A stretch of 64,000 nt of DNA from Micromonospora sp. MH99 (GCF_021442385.1 NZ_MUZA01000012.1:62001-126000); one strand, 5' to 3'. Numbered from the stretch's first letter, positions 8,104 through 17,256 are shown. Program-made: numbers and translations. The notes: generated from the letters alone by a model not told the origin.

Positions 8104-9939
8104 CTACCGCCCCCAGAGCCGCCAGCTCTGGTTCAGCGGACTGCCCTGGCCGACCGGGTTGCAGGTCCACTGCAGGACCGTCGCGCGGGCCGCCGTGGAG
8201 ACCCCGTTGACGTCGACACACTTGCCGCTGTGCCGGGCGACGAGCTGGTAGTCGTGCGAGTCGTTACCGGAGTAGGTCACCTTCCGGAGGGTGAACTGCT
8301 GGTTGAGCCCGTTCTGGCAGGTCCACTGGTGCACGGCGGCGCCGTTGGCGGTGGAGACGCCGCTGACGTCCAGGCACTTGCCGCTCTGCTGGTTGACCAC
8401 CGTGTACGTGTCGGCCACGCCGGCGACCGGCCGGAAGTTCCAGAGCTGCTGGTCACCGCCCTCGCAGTAGAACTGCTGCTGGACGTTGCCGTCGGCGGTG
8501 CTCAGGCCGGTGTTGTCCAGGCACTGCTGCGAGTGCTGGGCCACCGCCACCGACTGGAAGCCCGCTTCCGAGGGCGGCAGCAGGGTCACCGTGTACGTGT
8601 CGTTCTGGTTGCCGTACGGCAGGGTCACCGTGGCGTTGTTGTTGGACAGGGTGACGACGCTGTTCGAGACCGTGACCGGCCCCTGCACCGCGCCGCCGTT
8701 GTTGTACGGGATGCGCTGCGTGAGCACCCGCACCTGGTTGTTCTGCACCACGCCACTTATCGTGTCGAGGCGTCGCAGGTTGACGGCCAGGTTCCCGGTC
8801 GTACGACCGCCACCGACCAGCACCTTCGCCACGCCGCTCGCCTTCGTGGCGTACGCGTCGTAGGACTGGCTGCCGGTCACCGAGACGATCTGGCCGGCCT
8901 GGGAGGCGTAGTAGCGGTAGACCCACCACTCGCCCTTGGGCTGGTGCTGGCCGGCCGAGTTGCGGATCAGCAGGTTGCCGAGGTCGTTGTGCAGGTTGCC
9001 GGCGCTGGCCCAGTTGGCCCGCAGACCGTCCGCGCCGGCCCGCTCCAGGCGCGCGATGTACCAGGCGCCGTCGGCCGGGTTCTGCTCGTTGGACGCCCCG
9101 TACTCGTTGATCTGGTACGGGCGGGGATGCGGGATGCCGCGCGGGTCGAGGGTGGCGTTGGCGGCGGCGACGTTGGCGACCGGGTCGCCGGGCAGCGAGT
9201 GCCAGCTGATGATGTCCGGCACCGTGTTGGTCGAGCGCACGAAGTCCAGGTACTGGTTCCAGAACGCGTGGTTGGTCGACGGCACGCAGGCGCAGCTCGG
9301 CCCGACGATGAGCTGGTTGGGGAACTCCGTCCGGAGGCGCTGGTACGTGCGCCGCCAGAGTTCGAGGTACTGGGAGATCGGCCGGTTCCAGAAGATGGTG
9401 ATGTTGGGTTCGTTCCAGATGTCCCACTGCACCGACAGGCCGGACGCCCGGACGTCGTTGATGACCCGGGTCAGGAAGTTGTCGTAGTCGGTCCAGTTGC
9501 CGTTGTCGCCCGGGAAGCGGGAGATGCCGGCGCCGTCGGCGCCCCACAGGTCGTGCGGCAACAGGATGAACTGCCCGCCGAGGGCGACGGTCCGACGGGC
9601 CTGGGCGACTGTGGCGTTCCAGCGGCGGTCGTAGTTTCCGCCGACCCAGCCACTGCCAGGCAACTGTGCGCCACCGGCGCGCATGTAGCGGAAGTTGACG
9701 TCGCGGTAGAAGTGGTCCGGCGGCCCACTGGCGTTCTCGGTCATGCCGTAGATCCAGCCGGACGCGCGGTAGGTGGGCGTGCCGGTCGTCGTGGAGAAGT
9801 TGACGCTTATCGACTCGTCGGCGGCCTGGGCCGGGGACGCGGCGACGGTGACGGCGGTGGTTGCGGCGAGCAGGCCGACGACGAGTCGGGCGACGAGCGC
9901 GTGGGCTCGCCCCGACCTGCTGCGGGACGGGGTTTTCAC
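8104..9939 (-). CDS. Secreted clan GH-A glycosidase (GH39-like) with C-terminal CBM13
   Basis: This is a 611-residue exported glycosidase. An N-terminal signal peptide ends near residue 39 (SPAQA). A TIM-barrel-like domain follows, with WNEPN at about 175-179 (acid/base Glu177) and INEYGA at about 277-282 (nucleophile candidate Glu279), as in clan GH-A and most like GH39. A small beta domain comes next, and a ricin-B CBM13 with repeats from about residue 470 forms the C-terminus. The GTG at 9939 has AAGGAG six bases upstream. The longer frame to 10005 would run through the operator. Beta-xylosidase or arabinose-side-chain activity is plausible, but the exact specificity is not shown. The operator at 9991-10002 places it in the same LacI regulon. 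Confidence 0.85.
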   Translation of the reverse strand: MKTPSRSRSGRAHALVARLVVGLLAATTAVTVAASPAQAADESISVNFSTTTGTPTYRASGWIYGMTENASGPPDHFYRDVNFRYMRAGGAQLPGSGWVGGNYDRRWNATVAQARRTVALGGQFILLPHDLWGADGAGISRFPGDNGNWTDYDNFLTRVINDVRASGLSVQWDIWNEPNITIFWNRPISQYLELWRRTYQRLRTEFPNQLIVGPSCACVPSTNHAFWNQYLDFVRSTNTVPDIISWHSLPGDPVANVAAANATLDPRGIPHPRPYQINEYGASNEQNPADGAWYIARLERAGADGLRANWASAGNLHNDLGNLLIRNSAGQHQPKGEWWVYRYYASQAGQIVSVTGSQSYDAYATKASGVAKVLVGGGRTTGNLAVNLRRLDTISGVVQNNQVRVLTQRIPYNNGGAVQGPVTVSNSVVTLSNNNATVTLPYGNQNDTYTVTLLPPSEAGFQSVAVAQHSQQCLDNTGLSTADGNVQQQFYCEGGDQQLWNFRPVAGVADTYTVVNQQSGKCLDVSGVSTANGAAVHQWTCQNGLNQQFTLRKVTYSGNDSHDYQLVARHSGKCVDVNGVSTAARATVLQWTCNPVGQGSPLNQSWRLWGR

Positions 9940-9990
9940 GGGCGGCTCCTTGGTGGGGCGCGGGGGACGCTCTCCGGAGGGCTGCGCTTG

Positions 9991-10002
9991 CGAATCGATT
10001 CG
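9991..10002. promoter_or_regulatory. LacI-type operator upstream of the GH39-like gene
   Basis: A perfect CGAATCGATTCG palindrome lies 52 bp before the start of the minus-strand GH39-like gene, in the divergent promoter shared with the ABC importer operon. Confidence 0.82.
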
Positions 10003-10133
10003 CACGGATCGTAGGTCGGGGACTCACCTGTGTCAATGAAGCGTCGATCGCGTGAAGCCGGTGTTTCCCAGCAGCACCTCCCTGGACGCGCACCAACCCT
10101 TGACCACCGTGCATGGGCGGTCCTATCTTCGTG

Positions 10134-10158
10134 CGAACCGTTTCGTCGAATCGGTTCG
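10134..10158. promoter_or_regulatory. Pair of LacI-type operators upstream of the ABC importer
   Basis: CGAACCGTTTCG (10134-10145) and CGAATCGGTTCG (10147-10158) are near-palindromes separated by one base. They resemble the CGAATCGATTCG sites and lie about 80 bp before the binding-protein gene. Together with 9991-10002, the 300-bp divergent region 9940-10239 holds three sites and no gene. Confidence 0.75.
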
Positions 10159-10239
10159 CCTCATGGTCGGACGTGGTCCGGCCCGCGACGGTCAACCCAC
10201 GACACCCCACCTGACGATCGACTTGAAGTGAGGCAGCAC

Positions 10240-11484
10240 ATGACACGACCCAACCGACGGCGGCGCCTGGCCGCCGTTGCCGTGCTAGCGCTCGCCGCGG
10301 TGACGGCCAGCGCCTGCTCGTCGTCGTCCGGCGACTCCGACGACGGCGGTGGCGGCGCGTACCTCGTCTGGGACCCGTATCCGCAGTTCGCCGACGACTC
10401 CGACTGGGTCGCCCTGCTCAAGAAGTGCGGCACCTCGGCGGGCGTGACCGTCGAGCGAACCGGCTACGACACCACCGACCTCACCAACAAGGCGCTGCTC
10501 GCCGCCCAGCAGAGCAACTCGCCGGACGTGCTGATCGTCGACAACCCGGTCATCTCGACACTGGCCGAGGCTGGCGCGCTCACCACCACCGAAGAGAACA
10601 AGCTGGACGTGTCGAGCATGGCGGCGAACCTGCTCGGCGCCGGCCAGAGCGCGGGCAAGACGTACGGGGTGCCGATCGGGGCCAACACCCTCGCGCTCTA
10701 CTACAACAAGGACCTGCTCACCGCCGCCGGCGTCGACCCGGCCTCGGTCAAGGACTGGACGTCACTGACCGCGGCGCTGACGAAGGTCAAGGCCAAGGGC
10801 AAGAAGGGCATCACGTTCTCCGCGATCGGCACCGAGGAGGGCAGCTTCCAGTTCCTGCCCTGGTTCTGGGGATCGGGCGCCCAGCTGACCAGCCTGGACT
10901 CGCCGCAGGCGGTGTCCGCGCTGAGCCTCTGGACGGACTGGCTCAAGCAGGGCTACGCCCCGAACTCGGTCATCAACAACACCCAGACCACGAGTTGGCA
11001 GGAGTTCGCCACCGGCGACTTCGCGTTCGCGGAGAACGGCACCTGGCAGCTGGCCAACGCCGAGAAGCTCGGCTTCTCGTACGGCACCATCGCGATTCCG
11101 GCCAGCGCCGGCGGGCCGGCCCCGGCGCCGACCGGCGGCGAGTTCGTCTCCATCCCGGTGCAGAAGAAGACCGGCCGGTACGCGACGTCGCAGAAGCTCG
11201 TCACCTGCCTGACCAGCGCCGACAATCTCCTCACCACCGACACCACGCTCTCCTACGTGGCGCCCGTCGCCGCCGTACAGGACCGGCAGGCTACCGAGAA
11301 CCCCAAGCTCAAGGTCTGGGTGGAGGCCGTCCGGGCGGCCAAGGGTCGCACCGGTGACAACCTCGGCACGAAGTACCCGAAGATCTCCGAACCCCTGTGG
11401 ACAGCCGTGCAGGCAGCCCTGAGCGGCGGGAAGTCGCCGCAGGAGGCGCTGACCGCCGCGCAGGCCTCGGCCACGAGCAAGTAA
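10240..11484 (+). CDS. Sugar ABC transporter substrate-binding lipoprotein
   Basis: This 414-residue protein is the extracellular sugar receptor of a carbohydrate-uptake ABC transporter (family 1 solute-binding, MalE-like). A basic N-terminus and hydrophobic stretch lead to the lipobox-like TASAC, with Cys near residue 26, followed by a Ser/Gly/Asp-rich tether. The body has the YGVPIGANTLALYYNKDLL segment typical of family 1 sugar-binding proteins. The ATG at 10240 has GAGG seven bases upstream. Two permease genes follow at once. The three LacI-type sites in front suggest induction by an oligosaccharide, probably an arabinose-containing one, given the neighbouring GH54 and GH39-like enzymes. 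The ligand itself is an inference. Confidence 0.92.
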   Translation: MTRPNRRRRLAAVAVLALAAVTASACSSSSGDSDDGGGGAYLVWDPYPQFADDSDWVALLKKCGTSAGVTVERTGYDTTDLTNKALLAAQQSNSPDVLIVDNPVISTLAEAGALTTTEENKLDVSSMAANLLGAGQSAGKTYGVPIGANTLALYYNKDLLTAAGVDPASVKDWTSLTAALTKVKAKGKKGITFSAIGTEEGSFQFLPWFWGSGAQLTSLDSPQAVSALSLWTDWLKQGYAPNSVINNTQTTSWQEFATGDFAFAENGTWQLANAEKLGFSYGTIAIPASAGGPAPAPTGGEFVSIPVQKKTGRYATSQKLVTCLTSADNLLTTDTTLSYVAPVAAVQDRQATENPKLKVWVEAVRAAKGRTGDNLGTKYPKISEPLWTAVQAALSGGKSPQEALTAAQASATSK

Positions 11485-11502
11485 GCGCGTCGAACCGACA
11501 CG

Positions 11503-12474
11503 ATGACCCCCACGACGCGTATCTCCACCACCACGCGAGGCCACGGTGGGGCGGCTGAGGCCGCCCCACCCGGGCCCCCCGCGCCTCGCACCCGCCGGCC
11601 CGGACGATGGCTGGCGTGGGGCTTCCTGGCGCCGACGGTCGTCTACCTGCTGGCCTTCTACGCCTACCCGCTCTACCGCAACGTCGAGCTGAGCCTGCGC
11701 GAGTACACCGTCCGCTCGTTCGTGCAGGGCGGCGCACCCTTCGCCGGCCTGGACAACTACCGCACCGTCCTGGCCGACCCGGCGTTCTGGCCGACGTTGG
11801 CACACACGCTGATCTTCACCGGCGCGTCACTCGTCTTCCAGTTCAGCATCGGCATGGCCCTGGCCCTCTTCTTCCGCCAGCACTTCCCGCTGTCGGGCAC
11901 CCTGCGGGCGCTGATCCTCGTACCGTGGCTGCTGCCGCTGATCGTGTCGGCCTCGACCTGGTCGTGGTTGCTCAACAGCGACTCGGGGTTGGTCAACGCC
12001 GCACTGGGCGTCGTCGGGATCGACCCGGTCAACTGGCTCACCTCGCCGACCTGGTCGCTCACCTCGGTGATCATCGCGAACATCTGGATCGGCATCCCGT
12101 TCAACCTGGTGGTGCTCTACAGCGGGCTCCAAGCGATCCCGGTCGAGGTCTACGAGGCGTCCGCGCTCGACGGCGCGACCGGCTGGCAACGGTTCTGGTC
12201 GATCACGTTCCCGCTGTTGCGCCCGGTCTCCGCGATCACGCTGCTGCTGGGGCTGATCTACACGCTGAAGGTCTTCGACATCATCTGGATCATGACCAGG
12301 GGCGGCCCGACCGGTTCCTCCGCCACGCTCGCCACCTGGTCGTACCGTCTCGGCTTCGGCAACCTGCTGCCCGAGTTCGGTCCGGGCGCGGCCGTCGGCA
12401 ACCTGCTCATCGTGATGGCCCTGGTCGCCGGGCTCGTCTACATCAGGTCCCAACGGAGGCAGCACCTACGATGA
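11503..12474 (+). CDS. Sugar ABC transporter permease (MalF-type)
   Basis: This is a 323-residue inner-membrane permease of the MalF/UgpA type. After a 35-residue hydrophilic N-terminus there are about six membrane helices. The EAA loop that contacts the ATPase is visible as EASALDGATGWQRFWSITFP (near residues 214-233). It begins 18 bp after the binding-protein gene, and its stop overlaps the start of the next permease by 4 bp (ATGA), so the three genes form one operon. No ATP-binding subunit is encoded here. Actinobacteria often share one MsiK-type ATPase among such systems. Confidence 0.92.
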   Translation: MTPTTRISTTTRGHGGAAEAAPPGPPAPRTRRPGRWLAWGFLAPTVVYLLAFYAYPLYRNVELSLREYTVRSFVQGGAPFAGLDNYRTVLADPAFWPTLAHTLIFTGASLVFQFSIGMALALFFRQHFPLSGTLRALILVPWLLPLIVSASTWSWLLNSDSGLVNAALGVVGIDPVNWLTSPTWSLTSVIIANIWIGIPFNLVVLYSGLQAIPVEVYEASALDGATGWQRFWSITFPLLRPVSAITLLLGLIYTLKVFDIIWIMTRGGPTGSSATLATWSYRLGFGNLLPEFGPGAAVGNLLIVMALVAGLVYIRSQRRQHLR

Positions 12475-13295
12475 CCACGTCACCGCGTCGCGTCTGGTGG
12501 AAGACCGCGGTCGGTCTGGTGCTGACCGGGCTGATGCTCTTCCCCGTGTACTGGATGATCAACGTGTCGTTCACCCGGGACCAGGACATGCGCGCCAGTC
12601 CCCCGCACCTGTTCCCGACCAACGGCACGCTGGACGGCTACCGGGCCGTCCTCGACCAGCAACTGCCGTACCTCGGCACCAGCTTTCTCGTCGGACTCGG
12701 CACTGTGGCACTGACCGTGGCTCTCGCCGCCCCCGCCGGGTACGCGCTGGCGAAGCTGCGGCCACCCGGCGGCCCGGCGCTGAGCTTCCTGCTGCTGATC
12801 GCCCAGATGATCCCCGGAATCATCATGGCGATGGGCTTCTACGCCATCTACCTCACCCTCGGCGTCCTCAACACGCTGCCGGGCCTGATCCTGGCCGACA
12901 CGACACTCGCGGTGCCGTTCGCCGTACTGATCTTCACGGCCTTCATGTCCGGCATCCCCGACGAGCTGCTCCAGGCCGCCGTGGTCGACGGCGCGGGACG
13001 GCTGCGCACCTTCTGGTCGATAGTGCTGCCGGTCAGCCGCAACTCGATCGTCACGGTGTCGCTCTTCGCGTTCCTGTGGTCCTGGTCGGACTTCATCTTC
13101 GCCTCGACCCTGGCCGGCGGCGGCGACCACCAGCCGATCACCCTCGGCATCTACCACTACATCGGCAACAACAACCAGCAGTGGAACGCCATCATGGCCA
13201 CCGCCGTCGTCGCCTCGATCCCCGCCGCCGTGCTGCTGATTCTGGCGCAGCGGTACGTCTCGATGGGCGTGACCGCCGGCGCCGTCAAGGACTGA
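12471..13295 (+). CDS. Sugar ABC transporter permease (MalG-type)
   Basis: This is the second permease of the importer, 274 residues with about six membrane helices and an EAA loop around LLQAAVVDGAGRLRTFWSIV (residues near 166-185). The ATG at 12471 overlaps the upstream stop and has CGGAGG about 11 bases before it, so translation is probably coupled. A much longer reading frame from 11607 contains this gene, but its first 288 residues are out-of-frame translation of the upstream permease. The gene pairs with the MalF-type subunit to form the membrane channel. Confidence 0.92.
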   Translation: MTTSPRRVWWKTAVGLVLTGLMLFPVYWMINVSFTRDQDMRASPPHLFPTNGTLDGYRAVLDQQLPYLGTSFLVGLGTVALTVALAAPAGYALAKLRPPGGPALSFLLLIAQMIPGIIMAMGFYAIYLTLGVLNTLPGLILADTTLAVPFAVLIFTAFMSGIPDELLQAAVVDGAGRLRTFWSIVLPVSRNSIVTVSLFAFLWSWSDFIFASTLAGGGDHQPITLGIYHYIGNNNQQWNAIMATAVVASIPAAVLLILAQRYVSMGVTAGAVKD

Positions 13296-13329
13296 CCATC
13301 CGCGGCGGTCGAGGACTGACCACCCGCAC
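13280..13329. repeat. Short imperfect duplication at the end of the permease gene
   Basis: The last codons of the permease and the following spacer hold two copies of a roughly 20-bp unit that ends in AGGACTGACCA. The first copy covers the permease stop and the second repeats 24 bp later. It looks like a local slippage duplication. Confidence 0.6.
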
Positions 13330-13351
13330 CACAGAAAGGCACCCGCCACCC

Positions 13352-15064
13352 ATGACCGTCGCCCCGTCCGGTCCGGAGTTCGGAATCCAGGACATCCCGT
13401 TCAGCTACCGCGGATCCTGGTTCAACATCTCCCCGGTGGTAGCCGAGAAGACGTACGCCGACGACCTGCACCTGGTGTCGCACCAGACCGGGCTGCACCC
13501 GGTGCTGCGCCTCTCCCCCACGGCCGCGGGCTCCACTGTCGTGGCCACGCCCGCGCTGCTGACCTGGCGTGCCGGTTCCGGTCACATCGAGGCCGTCTAC
13601 GACACACCCGACACCCTGCGGATCCGGGGCCGGCACCTCGGGCTGCGGATCGCCGCGGCCGCCGGCACCCTCACCCCGTTCAGCGGCACCTACCTCTACC
13701 TCGACCCGGTCGACGGCGCACACGTCTTCACCTCGTACGAGACCGGGCGACGCTACCGGGTCACGGTGCTCTCCGGCGCGCTGCGCCGCGCCGCCGGCGT
13801 CGAGGCGCTCGGCACCGCCGACCGTTGCCTGGACCTCCCCGGCGACGAGCCCTGGGAGATCGCCATCGAGGAGTACGCCACCGCCCGCCGGCCGTACGCC
13901 ACCACCGTCCCCTTCGACCAGGTGTGCCGCGACCGCAGCGCCGAGTTCGCCGCGTTCGTCGACGCCATCGCGCCATGGCGCGGCGCGGACACGCCCGCCG
14001 CCGAACTGGCCGCGTACGTGCTGTGGTCCGCCACCGTCGCCCCGGCGGGCTTCGTGACCCGACCCGCCGTCCTGATGTCCAAGCACTGGATGGACAAGGT
14101 GTGGAGCTGGGACCACTGCTTCAACGCGATCGCGCTCGCGGCCGGTGAGCCGGAGCTCGCCTGGCACCAGTTCCACCTGCCCTTCGACCACCAGGACGGC
14201 GCGGGTGCCCTGCCCGACTCGGTCACCCACTCGGAGGTCCTGCACAACTACGTCAAGCCGCCCATCCACGGCTGGGCGCTGCGCCACCTGCGCCGACGCC
14301 TCCCTGAGCCACCGGACCGGGCGGCGCTCGCGCAGACGTACGACCGGTTGGCCCGCTGGACCGGTTTCTGGCTCGACGCGCGCCGCGCGCCCGGCCACGA
14401 CCTGCCGCATTACCAGCACGGCAACGACAGCGGCTGGGACAACGCCACCACGTTCGACGACGGCCGGGTCGTGCAGACCGCCGACCTGGCGGCGTTCCTG
14501 GTCTCCCAGCTGCGGTGCCTGGCCGACCTCGCCACCGAGCTGGGCGAACCCGCCGACCGGTGGTCCCGGGAGGCCGACCGGATCCGCGCGGCAATGATCG
14601 GGCAGCTGTGGGACGGTGAGCGCTTCACCGCCCGCAGCCCGCACACCGGGCAGCGGCGGACCAGCCGCAGCCTGCTCGATCTGATGCCCGTCGCTCTCGG
14701 CGCCGACCTGCCCGCCCCGATCGCCGACGCGCTGGCCCGGGGCGTCGAGACCCACCTCACCACGCACGGGCTGGCCACCGAACCGACGGACTCGGCCCAC
14801 TACCTGGCCGACGGCTACTGGCGGGGCCCGATCTGGGCGCCCTCCACGGTGCTGGTCGAGGACGGTCTGCGGCGGGCCGGGCACACCGGGATCGCCGACG
14901 ACATCAGCCAGCGCTTCCTCGCGCTGTGCGAGAAGTCCGGTTTCGCGGAGAACTTCGACGCCGAGACCGGCGCCGGGCTGCGGGATCGCGCGTACACCTG
15001 GACGGCCAGCAGCTACCTCATCCTCGCGGCCGCCCAGGAGGAACGCCGGGCCGCGCGACGGTAG
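13352..15064 (+). CDS. GH63/MGH1-like alpha-glycosidase, cytoplasmic
   Basis: This is a 570-residue (alpha/alpha)6-barrel glycosidase without a signal peptide, so it probably acts on oligosaccharides brought in by the ABC importer. An N-terminal beta-sandwich covers about residues 1-210. The barrel has KHWMDKVWSWDHCFNAIAL, NDSGWDNATTF with the candidate catalytic Asp, and YWRGPIWAPSTVLVEDGL, all conserved in the GH63/GH37/mannosylglycerate-hydrolase-like group. The ATG at 13352 is the first good start after the permease. The longer frame from 12497 is a shadow. It lies 56 bp after the permease and is probably part of the operon. The bond cleaved is not predictable from these motifs. Confidence 0.85.
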   Translation: MTVAPSGPEFGIQDIPFSYRGSWFNISPVVAEKTYADDLHLVSHQTGLHPVLRLSPTAAGSTVVATPALLTWRAGSGHIEAVYDTPDTLRIRGRHLGLRIAAAAGTLTPFSGTYLYLDPVDGAHVFTSYETGRRYRVTVLSGALRRAAGVEALGTADRCLDLPGDEPWEIAIEEYATARRPYATTVPFDQVCRDRSAEFAAFVDAIAPWRGADTPAAELAAYVLWSATVAPAGFVTRPAVLMSKHWMDKVWSWDHCFNAIALAAGEPELAWHQFHLPFDHQDGAGALPDSVTHSEVLHNYVKPPIHGWALRHLRRRLPEPPDRAALAQTYDRLARWTGFWLDARRAPGHDLPHYQHGNDSGWDNATTFDDGRVVQTADLAAFLVSQLRCLADLATELGEPADRWSREADRIRAAMIGQLWDGERFTARSPHTGQRRTSRSLLDLMPVALGADLPAPIADALARGVETHLTTHGLATEPTDSAHYLADGYWRGPIWAPSTVLVEDGLRRAGHTGIADDISQRFLALCEKSGFAENFDAETGAGLRDRAYTWTASSYLILAAAQEERRAARR

Positions 15065-15071
15065 CCGTACG

Positions 15072-15100
15072 GCGCGGGCCCCAATCGGCGGGGCCCGCGC
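15072..15100. terminator. Hairpin between the glycosidase and lacI genes
   Basis: The 11-bp arms 15072-15082 and 15090-15100 pair perfectly around a 7-nt loop, between convergent stops. It is a bidirectional terminator candidate. Confidence 0.8.
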
Positions 15101-15112
15101 GCCGGTGGAGGA

Positions 15113-16126
15113 TCAGTCGGTCCGGACCGGGCCGGTGCTGGACCGCAGCGAGATGGGTGGGCTGTAGAGGCGGTGCCGCGGCACGCTGCCGGGGGCCGCG
15201 ATGATCTCCAGCAGCAGTGCCACCGCCTCGGCGCCCATGTCCCGCATGGGCACGTCCGCAGCGGTCAGCGGTGGGCGGAAGTCCTCCGCCCAGTGCTGGG
15301 CGGCGACCCCGGTGACGGAGAAGTCGGCCGGAACGGACAACCCGGCGCTGGTCAGCGCCCGCTGCATGCCCGGCAACGCCGCCTCGTTGATGGTGGCCAC
15401 CGCCGTGACGTCCGGGTGCGTCCCGAGCAACTGCTCGACGCACGCCTCACCGGAGGCCGTGTCATCGCCGCAGCAGACGTCCACGCCGACCAGACCCCGT
15501 TCCGCCACCGCCGCCTGGAAACCGGCCAGGGCGCGGTGGCTGGGCCCGTAACCCGCCGCCACCAGCTCGGCGGAGCGGTTGACCAGCGCCACGTGCCGAT
15601 GCCCCAGATCGGCCAGGTGGTGCACACAACGCGCGATCAGCCCGGCGTAGTCGATGTCGACCCAGCTCATGCCGTGCGCCTGCGCCGTCCGACCGATAGT
15701 GACGAACGGCAGACCCGTTCTGGCCAGGCGCGTGACCCGGTCGTCCTCCAAGCGGATCTCCATGAGGACCACGCCGTCCACCCGACGCCCGCTGACGATC
15801 CGCTCGAACGACCTGTCGTGGTCGCCACCGGACGGGGACAGCAGCACATCCAGGTCGTGGCGGGCGGCGGCCTCGACGACGCTGGCGACGAAGCCCAGCT
15901 GCATGTCGGTCAACCGCTGGCTCGCCGGTGGGATCACCAGCCCGAGGGTGCGCGTACGCCCCTCCTTCAGGGCGCGGGCGCTGGCGTTCGGCCGGTAGTC
16001 CAGCTCGTCGATGACCGCCTGGATCCGCTGCCGGGTCGCCTCCGAGACGGTCCGCTTGCCGCTCAGCACGTACGACACGGTGCTGCGGGACACCCCCGCC
16101 CGCCGGGCGATCTCCCCGATGTTCAT
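15113..16126 (-). CDS. LacI-family repressor of the arabinoside regulon
   Basis: This 337-residue repressor has an N-terminal helix-turn-helix (residues 1-47: IGEIARRAGVSRSTVSYVLSG and the YRPNASARAL hinge helix), followed by a periplasmic-binding-protein-like effector domain. The ATG at 16126 has GAGGGCGG just upstream. CGAATCGATTC at 16137-16147 overlaps its own leader, consistent with autoregulation. The same palindrome stands before the GH54 gene, the GH39-like gene and the sugar importer. The protein is thus the most likely repressor of all four units. The effector is inferred to be a pentose-containing sugar from the regulated enzymes, not from the sequence of the binding pocket. Confidence 0.88.
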   Translation of the reverse strand: MNIGEIARRAGVSRSTVSYVLSGKRTVSEATRQRIQAVIDELDYRPNASARALKEGRTRTLGLVIPPASQRLTDMQLGFVASVVEAAARHDLDVLLSPSGGDHDRSFERIVSGRRVDGVVLMEIRLEDDRVTRLARTGLPFVTIGRTAQAHGMSWVDIDYAGLIARCVHHLADLGHRHVALVNRSAELVAAGYGPSHRALAGFQAAVAERGLVGVDVCCGDDTASGEACVEQLLGTHPDVTAVATINEAALPGMQRALTSAGLSVPADFSVTGVAAQHWAEDFRPPLTAADVPMRDMGAEAVALLLEIIAAPGSVPRHRLYSPPISLRSSTGPVRTD

Positions 16127-16136
16127 ACGCCGCCCT

Positions 16137-16147
16137 CGAATCGATTC
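16137..16147. promoter_or_regulatory. LacI-type operator in front of the lacI gene
   Basis: CGAATCGATTC matches 11 of the 12 bases of the operator found at 7983 and 9991. It lies 10 bp before the lacI start codon, next to its ribosome binding site, a position that would block expression. Confidence 0.75.
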
Positions 16148-16378
16148 CTGCCCCGACGGGGACGCGCCCAGCTCCGGTTCCGAGCATAGGCGCTTCGCGC
16201 CGACGCCCGGACGCGCCGCCCGGCCCGTTCGGCCTGCCCGACCGGGTCGACCCGCCCGTTGCGCCCGAGGCGACCCGGTCAGGAATCAAGAAGCGCCCGG
16301 CCGGCACCCCGGCCTAGCCTTTTTCCCAGGTAGCCGGCCTTACCGCCGGGCCGGAGAAACATCGAGAGGGAGCCCGAC

Positions 16379-16828
16379 ATGTCCGCGAAGACCTCCACGA
16401 CCGAGTCCGACGGCTTCAGCGCCGAGGAGCGCGCCGCGATGAAGGAGCGTGCGGCCGAGCTGCGCGCCGAGGGCAAGAAGGGCGCCAAGCGGGCCGACGG
16501 GTTGCAGGCGGTCCTCGACCGCATCGCGCAGATGGCGCCCGACGACCGCGCGCTCGCCGAGCGCGTGCACGTGGCGGTGACCGCCGCCGCCCCCGACCTG
16601 ACGCCGAAGACCTGGTACGGCATGCCCGCCTACGCGAACGCGGCCGACAAGATCGTCGTCTTCTTCCAGGACTCCGGCAAGTTCAACTACCGCTACTCGA
16701 CCCTGGGCTTCCAGGACACGGCCAACCTCGACGACGGTGACCTCTGGCCGGTGTCGTACGCGCTGCGGACCTGGAGCCCCGACGTGGAGAAGAGGGTCAT
16801 CGAGCTGGTACGCGCGGCGGTCTCCTGA
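16379..16828 (+). CDS. DUF1801 / YdhG-like small protein
   Basis: This 149-residue cytoplasmic protein has a charged, Lys/Glu/Ala-rich N-terminal helix (residues 8-40), followed by a DUF1801-type domain that contains PKTWYGMPAYANADK-like sequence and the FRYSTLGF-type strand (here YRYSTLGF). Some members of the family are called iron chaperones, but the function of actinobacterial members is not established. The ATG at 16379 is preceded by GAGAGGGAG. It is divergent from lacI and shares no visible operator pattern beyond the site next to lacI. Confidence 0.75.
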   Translation: MSAKTSTTESDGFSAEERAAMKERAAELRAEGKKGAKRADGLQAVLDRIAQMAPDDRALAERVHVAVTAAAPDLTPKTWYGMPAYANAADKIVVFFQDSGKFNYRYSTLGFQDTANLDDGDLWPVSYALRTWSPDVEKRVIELVRAAVS

Positions 16829-16873
16829 GCCACGGCTCTGGCGCCCCTTGCGCGCGACGACGATGATCGCCAG

Positions 16874-17185
16874 GTGTCGTTCTGGGAGTTCGTCACGGAC
16901 ATCGGCGTACCGCTGGTCCTCGTCGTCGGCGCTGCGGTCATCGCGGTCGGCGCGTTCACCGACCCGCCGGAGGAGTTCTCCTGGCCGCGCGGCTGGGAGT
17001 GGGCGTGGGTGGGCGTGTGGGTCATGGCGAGCGGCGAGGCGGCGTTCGGCACCGACCGACCGTGGTGGGAGCGCGCCTGGAAGGGCGCCGCGGCCCTGCT
17101 CATCGCGGTGGCCTGCGTGGTCGCCGTCTGGCGGCACCAGCGGTGGCGCAGGCGGCCCCGATGGACCGGTGGCGACGCGACGTAG
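16874..17185 (+). CDS. Small hypothetical membrane protein
   Basis: This 103-residue protein has two predicted membrane segments (about residues 11-27 and 70-86) and a Trp-rich region between them (PRGWEWAWVGVWVM), with a basic C-terminus. The GTG start lies 45 bp after the DUF1801 gene and has no strong ribosome binding site. I do not recognise the family. Confidence 0.55.
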   Translation: MSFWEFVTDIGVPLVLVVGAAVIAVGAFTDPPEEFSWPRGWEWAWVGVWVMASGEAAFGTDRPWWERAWKGAAALLIAVACVVAVWRHQRWRRRPRWTGGDAT

Positions 17186-17211
17186 TAGCCAGCGGGTGGG
17201 CAGCGCGCCCG

Positions 17212-17242
17212 GCCCGCCGCCGACGCGGGGCCGGCGGCGGGC
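17212..17242. terminator. Hairpin between convergent genes
   Basis: The arms 17212-17221 and 17233-17242 pair perfectly over 10 bp with an 11-nt loop, just before the GH95 stop at 17257. Confidence 0.65.
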
Positions 17243-17256
17243 GGGAACGCGCCAGC

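Noticed and set aside
11607..12470. N-terminal extension of the second permease
   Set aside because: The residues are out-of-frame translation of the first permease. The ATG at 12471 overlaps the upstream stop and has a ribosome binding site.
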